Source of the DNA: Rhipidocladum racemiflorum
Taxonomy: Eukaryota > Streptophyta > Magnoliopsida > Poales > Poaceae
NCBI GenBank assembly: GCA_036346355.1
Contig: CM070570.1
Span: 124,001 to 188,000, forward strand
Direction of reading: 5' to 3'
Length of the DNA: 64,000 nt
Part shown: positions 1-12,900 of the stretch, one piece after another
Layout of the letters: every line of letters starts with the position of its first letter
Numbering within the stretch: the first letter of the stretch is position 1
The notes under the pieces: generated by a model
Seen by the model: the letters and a program-made list of their open reading frames with translations, nothing else
The model's database searches: none
Told to the model about the DNA's origin: nothing
Translations under genes and position numbers: made by a program

Positions 1-1020
1 AATTCAATCCAATCCAATACAGTTGTATGCAATCGACCTTGTATTCAATTATCCAGCACGTTACCAGAACAAATGAAGCAAACAAAATTGGTTATTTCTT
101 TAGTGAGGGCTGGATTCTTGAATCGACAAGTTTTTTTTCAAAAAGCACACAGCAACCTACCAAGAATGCTCAAATGAGGCAAAAAAAATAACATGGAGAA
201 ACAACTAAGTTCTCACTATCTGTTCATCATCCACAAGCTATTAGTTGGTCCTCGATTATCCTAAGAAATTATTTTCTTATGAGCACTAAAGGAGACTTCC
301 AAGACATATGGAGGTTTGGTGTCAGATCTTATAACTACACCAAAGTGTGTCCATTTCACCCTACCAACAGAAAATACTGACACCAAGAAAATGACATTTT
401 CATGTGCTAGCCATTTCAGACGACAAATGTCAGAGAAGCAAGTATATTTGTATGAGTATTAAAATGACATCATGTGTTAACGATTTCTCTGGTTCAAACA
501 ACAGGTCAAATAATCTCTGCCATATGTCTGATAAATACAGATAATAGCATTTATCCTACTTGAATGACAGCAATTAGATAAATGTAAACAACACCTTCCC
601 TGCACATTTTGAAAATCAATCACGCATCTAATTCTGACATTATGGAAATCTTTCTAAATGCTAGGAGGATAATGTTACAATTTACTATCACTTTGCTTAC
701 AACAGAAAGAACCTACCTATCTATTGTTACAATCATCTGATCAACGAATGAGCAGTGTGAAATCATGATAACAAATGTAGTACATCATTTACTGATAAAT
801 TATCAGCATGTTTCTGAGTTAATAAACAAGGAAATACCAGTCTTGTGAACATTCACTAAATAACAAAGAAGTATGTAGCAGCCAAATAACAAAGAAAGAA
901 CAAAGAGTACTTTCTGGATAAAATCACGAATCTACTTCAATTTGTTTTTGTAACAAAGCTATCACATTGTACACATAATCTAACACAGAGAATGCGGTAG
1001 GAATAAAAAAACAAAACCAA
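1..1020. other. AT-rich non-coding stretch, nothing recognised
   Basis: No convincing open reading frame, splice pattern or terminal-repeat structure is visible here. The sequence is AT-rich and looks like intron or intergenic DNA. If the GC-rich block that follows is a first exon on the minus strand, this stretch could be its first intron. Confidence 0.4.
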
Positions 1021-1029
1021 ATCAATCAA

Positions 1030-1400
1030 TATAGGAGTGAAACCTTGAAGTTTGGGGTGTCGATTGCCTCGACGAGGGGGGGGTGGATGGCGGCGGAGGT
1101 TGCGGGAGGCAGGGATATGGGAGGACGTCGGAGTCGGGGAGGATGCTGGCGCTCAGATTTTGGAGGCGCGATACAGGAGGCCCTTGCTCGGATTCCCGCC
1201 GGAGGTCAGACTCCTTGGGGACGGGAGAGTTGCTGGCCTTGGGGATGAGGAAATTGCCGGCCTTGCGGACGAAGGAGTTGCGGGAGACGAGGGCGTCGAC
1301 GGCTACGTTTGTCGCGAGGGAAGAGGGCGTCGACGGTCGAACCCTAGTCGCCCTCCTCTTTCGTGCGCCGCCGGGTCACGGTGAAAAGGGACTCGGGGAG
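1030..1400 (-). other. GC-rich exon-like island, possible 5' exon of a minus-strand gene running off the left edge
   Basis: The block is sharply GC-rich against AT-rich flanks, as grass first exons often are. On the minus strand one frame stays open from about 1320 down past 1045 and contains a stretch reading RKAGNFLIPKASNSPVPKES. A plausible splice donor (CAAG followed by GTTTCA) lies near 1045. No ATG is present at the head of that frame, so the start is missing, in an upstream exon, or lost. I do not recognise the protein. It could be a 5' exon, a pseudogene piece, or captured gene DNA. The plus-strand ORFs over the same bases look like shadows. Confidence 0.3.
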
Positions 1401-1479
1401 GAGAAGTGGACGAAAAAACAAAGGGGTATTTCATTTATATATGATGGCATTGGTGGGTAAATACTCTTCAACTTCAATG

Positions 1480-1660
1480 GCAAAGGCATATTTTAACCCG
1501 CAAAAGCCAAAAAAAGCCTCTTCTAATTAGCTTTTGGCTTTTAGTTATATGGAGAGCTTAAGCTTTTTTTAAGCCTGCCTGAAAAGCCTCTTGTTTGTTT
1601 CGGCTTAGGCTTTTTGGCTCTTAAGCCGGTGAAAAAGCTGAAACAAACAGGGCCTGAAAG
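1480..1660. repeat. MITE-like hairpin repeat
   Basis: The sequence is built from self-complementary words around GGCTTTT and AAAAGCC, and it ends with AAACAAACAGGGCC. The complement of that ending matches the GGCCCTGTTTGTTT start typical of many grass MITEs, and a partial inverted copy (TTGTTTGTTTCGGCTT) lies near 1590. Exact ends and a target-site duplication were not resolved. Confidence 0.45.
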
Positions 1661-2312
1661 TTGCCCCACATCACTTTTTTCCCTACTTTGCAAAAAGACC
1701 ACTCCAACTTGTCATCTTGCTAAAATAGTAGTATGCAACTTTTTTGACACCTTTGCCCCTACCACCTACTGTTCTAGTAAGTTCCACTTCTAGATGGAAC
1801 AAAAGGAGGACAACTATATAAGAAGGGAGGTGGGTCGATAACAGCTGCATCTAGAGGTTTGGTGGCGCTCCAATTAAAGAGTTTCAGCGCCAGATGCCCC
1901 ACCATAATTGCTGCCATCACCATCATCATTATCCACAACCACTAGCGTCCTTTATGTGCTTTTCTCACCTTCTTCTCTGATGATTTTATTTCCAAAATTA
2001 GCGAGTTGACTGCAGGGAATGGAGCCAAGCAACAAGGAAAGGGGAGAAGGAATAGGAGAAGGGACCCGATCTCGTTGATAGGGAGGAGATTGTGTCTGGG
2101 AGTTGTGTAGGGAAGATGTGAGAGATAGAGAGAGGCGATGAGGATGGTGTGGGACTCATCGTAGGAGTTGGAGAAGATGAGGGTCGATGAGGATCAAGAT
2201 CGGGGGAGATAAGAGGAAAAAAGGAAAATGAAGGAAAAATGGATAGGAGGGGAAAAAAGAGCTTAAAGTTTGCAACTTGGGAAAGAAAAAGAGTGATACG
2301 CATGTTGGTAGC
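1661..2312. other. Intergenic stretch upstream of the MED17-proximal MITE
   Basis: There is a purine-rich stretch at 2020-2280 on the plus strand, which gives a low-complexity Ser/Pro/Phe-rich open frame on the minus strand. That frame has no recognisable domain and is best read as composition only. Confidence 0.4.
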
Positions 2313-2315
2313 TAA

Positions 2316-2683
2316 GGGCCTGTTTGGATCCATTAGCAGCTAATAGTTAGCTAGCTAATAGTTCCTATCTAATATTAGCTAGCTAACTATTAACCAGCTA
2401 ACTATTAGTTGGAGGGTGTTTGGATCCATCAGCTAATATGCGACTAATAAATGCTATTGTCCAGAATACCCATGCTATTAAATGCTATTGGTGGTAGACG
2501 CGAAGGGTATTTTGGTTAAATGCCACCTATTAGCTGCTATTAGCTGGGTTTGGCTAGCTAATGAGATAACCATTAGCTGGGTGCCCAGCTAATAATTAGC
2601 TGATCTATTAGCTGAGGGTGTTTGGATCCACTCCAGCTAATTTTTAGCAGCTAACTATTAGCTGTATGGATCCAAACAGGCAC
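2316..2683. mobile_element. Tourist-type MITE (PIF/Harbinger-like) near the MED17 5' end
   Basis: The left end GGGCCTGTTTGGATCCA is mirrored at the right end by TGGATCCAAACAGGCAC. The element is flanked on both sides by TAA (2313-2315 and 2684-2686), the 3-bp TWA duplication expected of PIF/Harbinger MITEs. The interior is a run of TAGCTAA-type words, some in inverted orientation, so the 368-bp element could fold strongly. No coding capacity. It ends about 300 bases before the MED17 start codon, so it may lie in or near the promoter. Confidence 0.85.
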
Positions 2684-2989
2684 TAAGTCATGTGTTTGAG
2701 ATGGAGCCAGCCCAGCCCAGTAGCAGCTTGACGATTTCCCTCGAGGGCCCGGCCCGCCCTACGGCCCTAGTACGTCCACTGCAAGTGCAAACCCTCGCTC
2801 GCAGCACCCGCCGCCGCCGCTCGCCGGTCGTTCTCCACCGCCAGCCCCATTGCGCTACCAAACCTACCACTCTAGGCCTCTCTCGAGCCGGGCTCCTCCC
2901 CCAATCGCCAGGCTAGGCCCCCCTCAAACTCCTCCCTCCCCCGATCTAGTCCACCGCCCGTCAAGGAACAAGGGCAAAGAGCAGCGGCC

Positions 2990-5900
2990 ATGGAGGAAGC
3001 CGTGCGTCTGGATCTCGACAAGCTTCCCATCAAGCGCCTCGAAGCCATTGACGAGGCAGGCAACGAGCACTACCCGCCGTAAGCCGCATCCACCCCTTCC
3101 GTTCCGTTCCCTCCTGCCTCTCTCGATTCACTTCTCTTGCTCGTCGTCTGCTCTGCAACCGCAGGGACACCAGCAGCGAGGAGCAGCGCCTCGCCGCCAT
3201 CCGCCGCATCGATTTCTCCTCGGTCATCGAAAAGGACGCCAAGAAGGCCGCCGACGCCGCCAAGGACACCGCCCAGCAGGCATGGCCGTGGCAGGGCCTC
3301 ATGGAGAGCCTGCAGCAGGCGCGGCAGGAGCTCTCCGTCGTCATCGACCTCATCGGCACGGTAAGTACACACATACACGCACCAATCCGGTCGGTCCACG
3401 CGAATCTTTCTAATTCGGGAGGCAATGGTAATGCAGGTGGAAGCCAATGACGCCGTGGCAGTCGCGACGACGCAGAAGCCCAGGTCGCTGCCAAACGAAA
3501 CCCTAGTTGATATGGCAGTCTCCGCGGCCACCAAGCTCCAGCGCCTACGGGTATATTCTGCACCACCTGTCTGTAGCCCCTTTACTAGAGTATTTCTACC
3601 CCGTTTAGCAAAGTGTGCACTATGCCTTGGAGTGAAGGCATGGAAGCCATCAGCGAATTAAGAGAATGCGTGTCGAAAGAAACTGTAATACAAAACACTT
3701 GTATTTATACCATAGATCTCATTATGCTTCCTGCCACGATCTTTATTTCTGTTTCTTGGCATCTCTCAGCAATTGGCACGGTACTTCAAACAATCAGCAA
3801 AGACGATGGAGCAGCAGTTTCAAAAGGAGGCTAGGTTCTACGGATCATTAATCAGGTTTGTCTTGTTGCAGGAATTGTGAAATTTGAATACCACTTCAGT
3901 GATGATTGTGCCATAAGCGGCGTTGGTTGATTGGCAGATTGCAGCAGAACTGGAAAGTGAAGAAGCAACGGTTTGGTGGAAGTGGCCCGGGAAGTGAGGG
4001 CTTCATGTTTGATCTAGTTGATAATTCTCAGATAGACACAGCAGCAATGCCCCGATTGCCCTCATTGTCCTTAGTTCCAATCGAGCAAGACTTATCGGGC
4101 ACTTTGTCTGTACAAGTCCCGCAAAAGGCTTGCCGTTTCTTGAGTTTTCAATTTAATGGGGACAGTGCCAGTCATGCGGAAATCTATGCTCGCAAAATGA
4201 AAGAAGGCATCTCAGGCACCACTTCTTCTGCAGCAGAAAGTGATGATTTGGAGAATGATTATGTCAACAAGTCTGTCAAACATGCACATTCCATTCTTCG
4301 CGATATCCACAGGTCAATATTTGAGGAAAAGGTCAGTTAAATGCTTATGAATTATTGCAAAGTCCTCTTTTGACTAACTAGAGCACCATGGAAAATTATT
4401 GTACATCATGCCACGTGACAACTTCTTGCCGTCTCCGTTTGTCATTGTTTATCTATACCATCTTGCGCTTAGCTTATTGTATGCCTTTTTAGGTATTTGA
4501 TATGGTGATCCGTGAGACATTTATCCAATCGCAAGGCATCAATGTAACTGGAATGCGTGAGGATTTTCTCCAATTAGCGATTGGCCAGGAGTGTTCGTTG
4601 TGCCTTTCGCTTACACATTCTGGAGAGGGTAGTGACTCAGATATGGTTGGCCATGAAGAGCATACTAATACTGAGGATGCTGCTAATCTTGTGTTAGCCA
4701 CCATCAATGGGAAGCAGGATCCTTTAAAAAGTGATGTGTCAGGGTTTCCTAACCCCAAAAGTCTGGAAATTTACTTGCTACATATGTTTCATGAGAACAT
4801 TCTTAGGAAAGTCAGAGATAAATCCCGTAATGTTGCTCGCTACCAGAATCCTGCTCAGGCTGCTGGTGATGATTGTGACCTGCTAGGTCATTTCTGCATG
4901 ACAGTGGCCCATAGGATGTTTTCTAATAAAGCACACTTGGAGCTGGAGAGTGTGGTATAATTACTATTTCCCTGTTGATTAATGCAATATAATTTGAGTG
5001 TAGATTGGCATTCTGACTTTCTTCTACTAATATAGGTTAGCAGGGTTCCATATCTCCATCTGCAGTCTCTTCCTACATGGCATTCTAGGACTTCTTCCTG
5101 GTCTCTTTGCTTGAAAATCCCGCAACCTATCCTGGCTTCTGATCGGCTCACGAAGCCTTCAGATAATCATGAACCTAAGTACAAATCCAGGTCACAGTTC
5201 AATATAAAGATAATCTTGAAAGATGGCCAAATTAGTTTGGTGGGTGAAGGCTCTCCAAGCATTGCTAGATCATTAAGTGGGAAGCCCTCCGATGGATATT
5301 TGATAAATAGTTACAATTGTGATTTGGAAGACCTCCCAATGATGCTTCTGCAGCAGGTGAACTTGAGATAAAACATTTGAAATTATTTTTTCTAACTAAA
5401 TATGCCTTGGATGAAATTGCTAATATTATTTATGATCCAGAAGGTTGAAACAACAGAGAGTAGTTCATTTTTGCCAGGATAATTCATGAATCGCTGAACT
5501 ATTTTCTTATATTGTAATCAAAACTTATTGCATGCAAATGCCCTATGCATGATTGCAGTGTTTAATCCCTGCACTTTTTTACTTTGTGTTACCTGGGAAA
5601 ACCTTTCATTGTGTCCAAACACAAGCGAGGGGGTGGATGTTGAATTCACCTATATGAATAGTTTGTCGAACTAGTCAAAAGGCACAGGGCATGCATGTTG
5701 AATTCAATATGAAAACATTCTAGGGTCATTGCCATGCTTAGTTGCTTACCTGTTGTAGGTGTGAAATCCAAACACAAGCGAGGGGGTGGATGTTGGCTGT
5801 CAAACGGGCCATCGTCTATGAGAGTAAAAATGACACAGGGATTTATACAGGTTCAGGAGTTCGAGAGAACCACCCTACTCTTGTCGGTGGGCCAACAGGT

Positions 5901-7430
5901 GGTTGCCTCTGAGGGGCAGGTCCCCGAAGGTTCACCAGTTTGAATGTACTATTTTATTGCTCAAGAAAACTTCCGTTACAAATGAGAGATACTTGGGGTA
6001 TTTATAGGCTCTTGGGCCTGTACAAATAATCGAAATACCCCTCATGAAGATAGTTCATCTATAGAACAAACGAGGGCTATTATTGTCCTTTGTAGGCACA
6101 ACAGTAGTTGTTTAATCTGCATATCATATAATCAGTTGCCGGTCGCGTTGTGTATGCCTGGCCACATGACGAGTGCCCCCAATGTCTTAGAGCATATTCT
6201 TGGGCCGCGGGCCTGCTTGCCTTGCAGGACCCTCTCACCCTTCAGATAGCTTTGATCCTCGATGATAACCCCCCTGACCTCTGTAGGGGGCTGCCGGAGG
6301 CGTTGAGTTAGCGTGGTAAGCCCTTGCATTAGGACAGGAGACATAGCCTTCAAGGGAGGACACGCTTCAATGAGAGCTCCCATGTGTTTTCCCTTGGGAT
6401 GAGATATGAGGACCACGAGCATCCTTGACGGGCTATGTCTAAGGAGATGTTAGTCATTCCTCCAACATTACCTGGTTTAGAAGTTAATATTGCCCCACTA
6501 TAAGAAAAGGTCTGAAGGTAGAAAAAATAATAATATTTATGCAATACAAACCTGAAAAATATTGTCCCACTATAAGAAAAGTTCTGAAAGTAAAAAATAT
6601 ATGTAACAAAAACCCGAAATAATTTTGCACAGTGGAACAAGAGGAGTAAGGTGTTTATACTTTAGTGGATGGTGTTATATTTGGAACTTAAGTTGTGTAA
6701 TTGTTTATACTTTAGTGGATGGTGTTATATTTGGAACTTAAGTTGTGTAATTGATCTATATGAGTAAGATAATCTGCTCTTTATCTCTGAGCTTCCATCA
6801 ATGTGGATTTAATTATTCCTACTGACAATTGGTTGGAATGAGTGATGTGTTGCCTATGTGAGTAGATCTTTATATTCGATGTGCTGCAGTGTGGATGCAC
6901 CGATTGATGTTTACTTCTTCACAATAGTTTGATTGTTTGACTAAAGAAGGGCTTATGATTCCATTTCAAATGGATTAGATTGGTTTACAAATGCATACGC
7001 TTATGATACTTGGTTTTTCTAAGCTAACAGTTAGGTTTGCAATGGAAGTCCTAAGAAGCTGCTTTGAAACCTGCTTCATCAGAAGATTTTGATGGCATGT
7101 TTGCATCTGCAGGTTGCCAGTCAAGTAATCCACTGGCTTCATGAAGAAGCGTTGGTTCTTGGGATGAAGGTGACTAGAGATTTCCTGTGCCTTTACTTTG
7201 ATCTTGACCAAGGCGAAACGCTTGGCCTGGTGGCGCATGTTGATCCAGAGGACGCCTATGGTTGCATTTCATGGTATCTCACCGTTGATCACCCGACGGA
7301 TGACGGGAAGATGTCTACAGATAACCCGGAGTTAGAGAAGCGTAGGTTTCTGGGGTATCTTTCGCTTGAAGTGTTGTACTCTACCCTGATGGACCTGATA
7401 AACTTGTGTAGCGCCGGTGTCCACCACTGA
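2990..7430 (+). CDS. MED17: Mediator of RNA polymerase II transcription subunit 17
   Basis: MED17 is a scaffold subunit of the Mediator head module, which links transcription factors to RNA polymerase II in the nucleus. Eight exons with GT-AG borders join in frame: 2990-3078, 3165-3360, 3437-3550, 3770-3855, 3938-4331, 4493-4954, 5036-5356 and 7113-7430, giving 659 residues, about the length of plant MED17. Family landmarks are the start MEEAVRLDLDKLPIKRLEAI, the LQQNWKVKKQRF motif just after residue 160, a SIFEEKVFDMVIRE segment, and the C-terminal block reading LVAHVDPEDAYGCISWYL followed by LSLEVLYSTLMDL. The start ATG opens the conserved N-terminus. Intron 7 (1756 bp) is enlarged by retrotransposon remnants; the other introns are short. 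No frame damage seen. Confidence 0.95.
5616..6467 (+). mobile_element. 3' end of an LTR retrotransposon (polypurine tract plus LTR) in MED17 intron 7
   Basis: A purine-rich tract (AAGCGAGGGGGTGGA, ending at 5790) is followed directly by an LTR-like block at 5791-6467. The block begins TGTTGG and ends CCAACA, the expected inverted TG...CA termini. Inside are LTR-like words such as GGATTTATACAGGTTCAGG and a TATTTATAGG near 6000. The polypurine tract also occurs at 5621-5637, followed by TGTTGAATTC, so two tract copies are present. No 5' LTR, primer-binding site or coding region remains, so this is a truncated copy in the same orientation as MED17. Confidence 0.65.
6653..6752. repeat. 50-bp perfect tandem duplication
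   Basis: The unit beginning GTTTATACTTTAGTGGATGG occurs twice back to back (6653-6702 and 6703-6752) without a mismatch, in MED17 intron 7. Being identical, the duplication should be recent. Just upstream (6490-6590) another short motif, CCCACTATAAGAAAAG, also occurs twice. Confidence 0.9.
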
Positions 7431-9925
7431 GATGTACCATGTAATGTACTATCTTGTTATTTAGGGGAAGGACATGTAATGTATTTGCATGTAATATACT
7501 ATGTCGTTTCTTTTGCAGTGAAGGGAACGTATGTCGATAATTTGCGAGTTTTTTTAGGGTGCAATGTTTCTATGCTTTTCTTTTTGAAGGTTGCAAAAAT
7601 TTTAAAATATGAATAAATGAAGGATAGATAGTGATTACTTACCTATGCGTTTGTTTTAAGATTTGTACAACTTGTATTGAGAGGAAAGTATAAAAGCACT
7701 GATCTTGAGTATCTTTCCTTGAAGGGAGGGAGGAATGTTGAGATGATGATGAGAGCATACGTTTCCCATGAGGCCATGGAGGAGCTCCTTCCCTCCCGTA
7801 AGGAGTACCAGGATGCTCCGCGTTGCCGTCCAATGCGCAGAGGACGTCAGGTTAGCTCAGGTTCCAAGGCCTTCTTCCTCCTGCAAACTTGCAATGCTCT
7901 GCTGTTTGCTGCTCTTTTCTGACTGAGCTTTCACTTGCAATGCTCTGCTGTTTGCTACTCTTTTCTGACTGAGCTTTCACTGGCAGGTGTAGGTTCATTG
8001 ATAACATGAATGTAATTCAGTACAAATGACATGATGCTGTTATGCTGCTTGCCATATTTTATCTGCCTTCAAAAACCGGTAAGGAGAGATCGCCAGATCG
8101 GTTCCCCTGACACGTAAATAGCACTTCAGATGTTTCGCCAACGTGCTCCAGCGTCCCGATCATGTTACAGTAGTGTTTCTGAGTAGAGATTTCGTGTGGC
8201 TTTCGTTTCGACCATTTTAAGCATGAATTAGATCAGAAAATGTACCAAGATCCGAAGACGATACTAAAAAATGATGCCATCATGTTTAGTTTGCCTCCGT
8301 CACAAACAGATAATCTTCTTTGGATAAGCAGGTAGACGTGTTACAATTACTTGTGCATTCCACTGCTTATGCTCTCTCAAGTCTCAAATAACATGTAACC
8401 TGAAAAATCATATTTATTCTTTAACATTAGAATAAGTACTTATGGACAAATGGCAAATTGATGTTACGATATCCAGTTGAGGATAACATTGAAAGGAGGG
8501 GGCTCAAAATTCTCCTCCATATATATTCTTGCTAGTGTTGATTATAGCTTAGTGTTGGAATCATGGTAAATGGCATATAGTCGTTGCCATTTGTTTTTGC
8601 TCATACATTTTATGATACTTGTAAGCTGGATAGTAGGTAATATATGTTCCTTTTTTTAAAATCCAGTAGGTAATACATGATGGTTTTATGGGTTTTAGCA
8701 TCCTTGTAAATGGTGGATATGGTTATGTGTGCCTCCTCTTGTGAAATAACCCGACTAATTATAAAGTAAACACCAGTAACAAAAACAATCATTTGATCAA
8801 TAAATAAGATGATTAGAAACAGTAATAGTGCACCAACCATAAGATTAAATTAAAATGAATCATCATTGAGATTATAATGCCAATTAATCAATACAGAGAA
8901 TATTCACATAATTTAAATTACAACACCAAAGAATTCCAATTACAACTTGGATTACAGCTACAGGAATGAAAATTTCATTCCCAAAAATAAAAAGAATGTA
9001 AGATTGAATTGTAAAGCTTCATTGTCCCGTTAAGTCCTTAAGTTCCAAATCCTGCATTGAAAGGTATGTACACATGCATTAGATTAGGATCAAAGTAATA
9101 AAGTAAATTAAACTGAGATAGAGACTGTCGTCAGCTTGGTTAAATAGTTATCACACAATAAAATACCAGAGATTGTCCGGTGGCCAATTCGGCACTTTTT
9201 GCGATTTAGATTGCGTCATTTGGCAGTATACAAACCTGTTTAAGCCGTAGACGTGCGTATTTGGAAAAATATCACACGGTAGAAATGTTTTACTCACAGT
9301 AAAAGAGTAAAAAGCTAGAGTAAATAAGGATAACCATGAACCACTGTGCGTAAGGGGACATCACATAGCATTCCAGAGCCTTCAGCCATAAAACCAAAAA
9401 AACCAAGAAGCGAGCTTAGCTCAGACGACACACACACAAGCCATCCAGCAATATAACCAGAGAGTATTCTCATCACACGAGCCAAGGAATCAAAAAGAAG
9501 CAAGCATCAGGGAGCTTCATCTCAAGGAAGCCCAGCCGAGCCCGCTTCCAGGAAGCCAAACTGAGCCAATCACCAGGAGGCCGAACTTAAGCAAGCACAA
9601 GCACGGCCAGAATCAAGAGGAGCTAACTACTCTGCATCCTCTTCTTCAGCAGAATCACGCACACACCCGCGATTTTTTTTTTCCTGAAGCTAGGTACTCA
9701 TCCATTGCCATTTTCCCAGTAGAATTATCATAGCCACAGTAAGGATAGAAATGAACTAGAAATAAAAATGGTAGTAGAAGATTTAAATGGGGGGAAATAG
9801 GAACATTGGTTTCAGTAGAAGAAATCCACCGGGGTTACGTTATACGTCCCCTTGACTCGCATATACTCCCCCGGCGCATTGCGAGCTAAGGCCATTGCCA
9901 TAATGTGATCCAACCGGTGGAATCT
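7431..9925. other. Intergenic region downstream of MED17
   Basis: The first few hundred bases are probably MED17 3' UTR and flank. A 46-bp unit (CTTGCAATGCTCTGCTG...) is tandemly duplicated at 7888-7979. A short open frame at 7677-7922 has no recognised domain. The sequence around 7640-7720 resembles that at 61390-61480 (shared TTTGTACAACTTGTAT and nearby words), so it may belong to a dispersed repeat. Nothing gene-like is seen in 8000-9925. Confidence 0.5.
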
Positions 9926-9927
9926 TG

Positions 9928-12900
9928 TGGCGACCCGCCCAATTAGCCCGGGGTAATTAGCAACAGCTGGCATTACCCTAGGTTAATTAAGCGAATCTCG
10001 GCATAGTGGCTAACAAAATATCGAGCACCCCGGAACTTTATTAGCTACTATACCGTGTTCAGAGCGTTGCAACAGAACAATAATTAGAGACTGAATGTAA
10101 ACATATTACAAACCAAGCCACGCAGGCTACATGTCCAATACATAATTAGACATAGGATCCAAGTACAATGAAAGCATAAGACATAACCACTAATTACACA
10201 AAAGACCGACGAAGTTGTAATACAGCTACTCAGCACTCTATCCTTCCTGGTAGTCCTCCTCGTGGATCTGGTTCTGCGGGTAACCCTCAACCCAAGCCTC
10301 GTGGTCGGACCAATTGGGATCCACGTCCCAACCAGAAGCTTGATCGACAGAACAAATATCTAGCAGGGGGAGAGTTAGCAAGAGTGAGTACAGAGTACTC
10401 AGCAAGTAATAGTATAGAATGCAATACATGAGTTTTTCCTCCCTTTTTCCAAATCCAGCTTACCTCATCCCCAAAACCTGATTTTTATTGGAAATAGGTT
10501 TTGATTTTCTTTAAGAGTTGCACATTTTAATTTAAAAGACTACTAACACCCGTATATGAGGCAGACTTAGCTTCCTAGCCTCCAATCCAGGAGACAGGCA
10601 TGAATTCATGATTTAACCCTGCGCAGGTTTGTATCACTTTACCCATAGTGACCCCTAACACGAGAGGCCCCAGAATGTTTATCACTAGTCAAGTATTAGA
10701 TCTCCAACCCTGTTACCCGAGTCGCGGACTCCTTCACTAGGCAATCCCGACGACTCGCGGCTAACAGTTGTATTCGGCTACCGCAACAGCACCACTGATA
10801 CTCAACCCAAGGCTTTATTCCTATATAGCCTGAAAGAATCAACCGCAGCTGATTTTCTGTGTCCCTCACTGGGCCTTCCGGCATACTCAGCTTCACACGC
10901 ATATTTAGCTAATCTTACCCAATGTGGTGATCATAATACCTTCCTAGGACAACCTTTTCTGGTCGATTCCATACACTATGGTTGATACTGAGAATACGGC
11001 TCATTGCCTAAGTGTAGTTGTTTATCCTTATATCATAGCCTATGTAGAGGGCCCCACCGGCCAACATACTCATTTCCTTAGCACCCTCTACCCACCTCAT
11101 TAACACAACAACATAGTAATAGTAAATAGCACAAGCCAGCTGCTCCATCAGCTGGACTTGCCAACACACTCACCACATCTCATCATCAATACTTTCACTT
11201 TCATCAAACCACCTTTCCATCCGAAACCAGTTTGATATTTTCAATTTACATATAAAGTTTGCAATGCATGAATGATACTTATAATGATACTAAATTCCAT
11301 TTGAAAACATTTAATGAAATTTGCTCAAAGGAATCTTGCCTGAAGTAGGATTTGCAAGTACGGCCTCGCTCGAATACAGAGGTGGTTGGTATGATTGGTT
11401 CAGTTCTGGACCTGACAAATACAACGTATCAACTCTACGAAAATTAACCCATAGCAACCTTACGGTATCTGAACCTACGAACAACACTTATTTTATCTCA
11501 TCTCACTCACTTACCCCCGATTCTTAATGTTCTAGCAGCAATGAACACAACAATTCAATTAATACAACAATTATCAATTTACACATTTATTAGCTACTAA
11601 CTCGCAGCTTTTAGAAATTTAAATACAGTTTTCCTACGATCTGAATACGGTGATTTAACCTACATTAAAAGCACGAAGAATGGAAATAACCTATTTTTCT
11701 CCTTTTCTTTCTTTTTCTCCTATTTTCTTTTCTCTTCTTTCCCTTTTTCTTTTTCTTTCCTTTTCTTCTACTTTTCTTTTCTCTCTTTCTTTTCTCCTGT
11801 TTCTTTCTTTTCTTTACTCCCTCCCCTCTTTCTTTCTCTGGCCAACATGCTCCCAGCTCCCTCGGTTTCTTCTCCCGTGCGCTCCTTCACTCGGCTCCCT
11901 GGGACCGAGCTCCTCCGTGTTGCCCCTCCTACCGACCGCCGCCGTCGGCCGGCGCCGCGCCAGAGCCGTCGCGACCCCCCTCCTCAGCCGGTTCCTCTCC
12001 TCCTCTCCCTTCTTCTCTCCCCCTTCTCTGGTCTCCCTCCTCTCTCGGCGTTACCGTCGCCTCCCCACCGGTCGTCACCGACCGCCCCCCATGGCCGGCC
12101 CTCCCCGGCCATCTCCTCCCTCTACCTCTCTCTCTAATTGGCTGGATGCCGAACTCCTCCCCTTAATCTCTCTTCCTCTACTCCCCTCTCTCCTTACCTG
12201 CCCTAATGGCCAAACTAAAGAACAGATGCTACTGATCTACTCGTTCGTGGTTTCTATTCGATTTTCGCATTTTCTACTCTTTGATTTCGTTCTTGGTCGA
12301 TGATGCATGCTTTAGAGGGACGGCAAGACACCGATCTATGCAACCCTGGAGTATGAACACTGAGACCACTAGCTTCCCTACCGATCTACCCGCTTGCGCT
12401 CAAGAAAGTAGCACTGCTACTAGAAATGCGACGGTTGGCTGTGCACCTGGGATCGGTTGGGTTTGGGCGGTGATGTTGCCGGAGTGGAAGGAGATGGGGT
12501 GGCCGGCTCTGCTCTTGGGGTCCTCCTTTCTCCTTGTTTGGTCAATGGATCTTGGGGATCCTCCAGGTTCTGGTGCTTGAGGATCCTCCTGGTTTAGTGT
12601 TTGGGGAATCTCCATCTTTGAGCTCCTCTTCTTGCTTCTTGCTCCTGCCGGATCTTGGTTCTTCTTGGCCGCCTGTGGGAAAGAGTGCAAGTGTGGTTGC
12701 TCTCGATTGTTGCTCTCACTAGAGAATAGAAGGGGAAGAGTGGTTGCTTTGCTTTGCTCTCTGTGGTTCGGCTGGGAGTGAGGAAATGATGCCTTCTTGG
12801 CAAGGGAAAAGGATAAGGCTGAAGGTCTCTCTCCCTGGCTACCTCGATCCTGGTGCTGGCTGGGGGGAATGGATCCCTGGTTGGCTGTGAGTTGGCTGGC

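Noticed and set aside
7677..7922. 81-residue frame downstream of MED17 as an extra exon or gene
   Set aside because: MED17 already ends with its conserved C-terminus, the frame has no recognised domain, and the nearby DNA resembles a repeat found at 61390-61480.
11680..12303. 207-residue Ser/Pro/Phe-rich plus-strand frame
   Set aside because: It comes from the pyrimidine-rich arm of the inverted element. There is no conserved domain, and a similar zone exists in the opposite arm on the other strand, as expected of a promoter-like tract.
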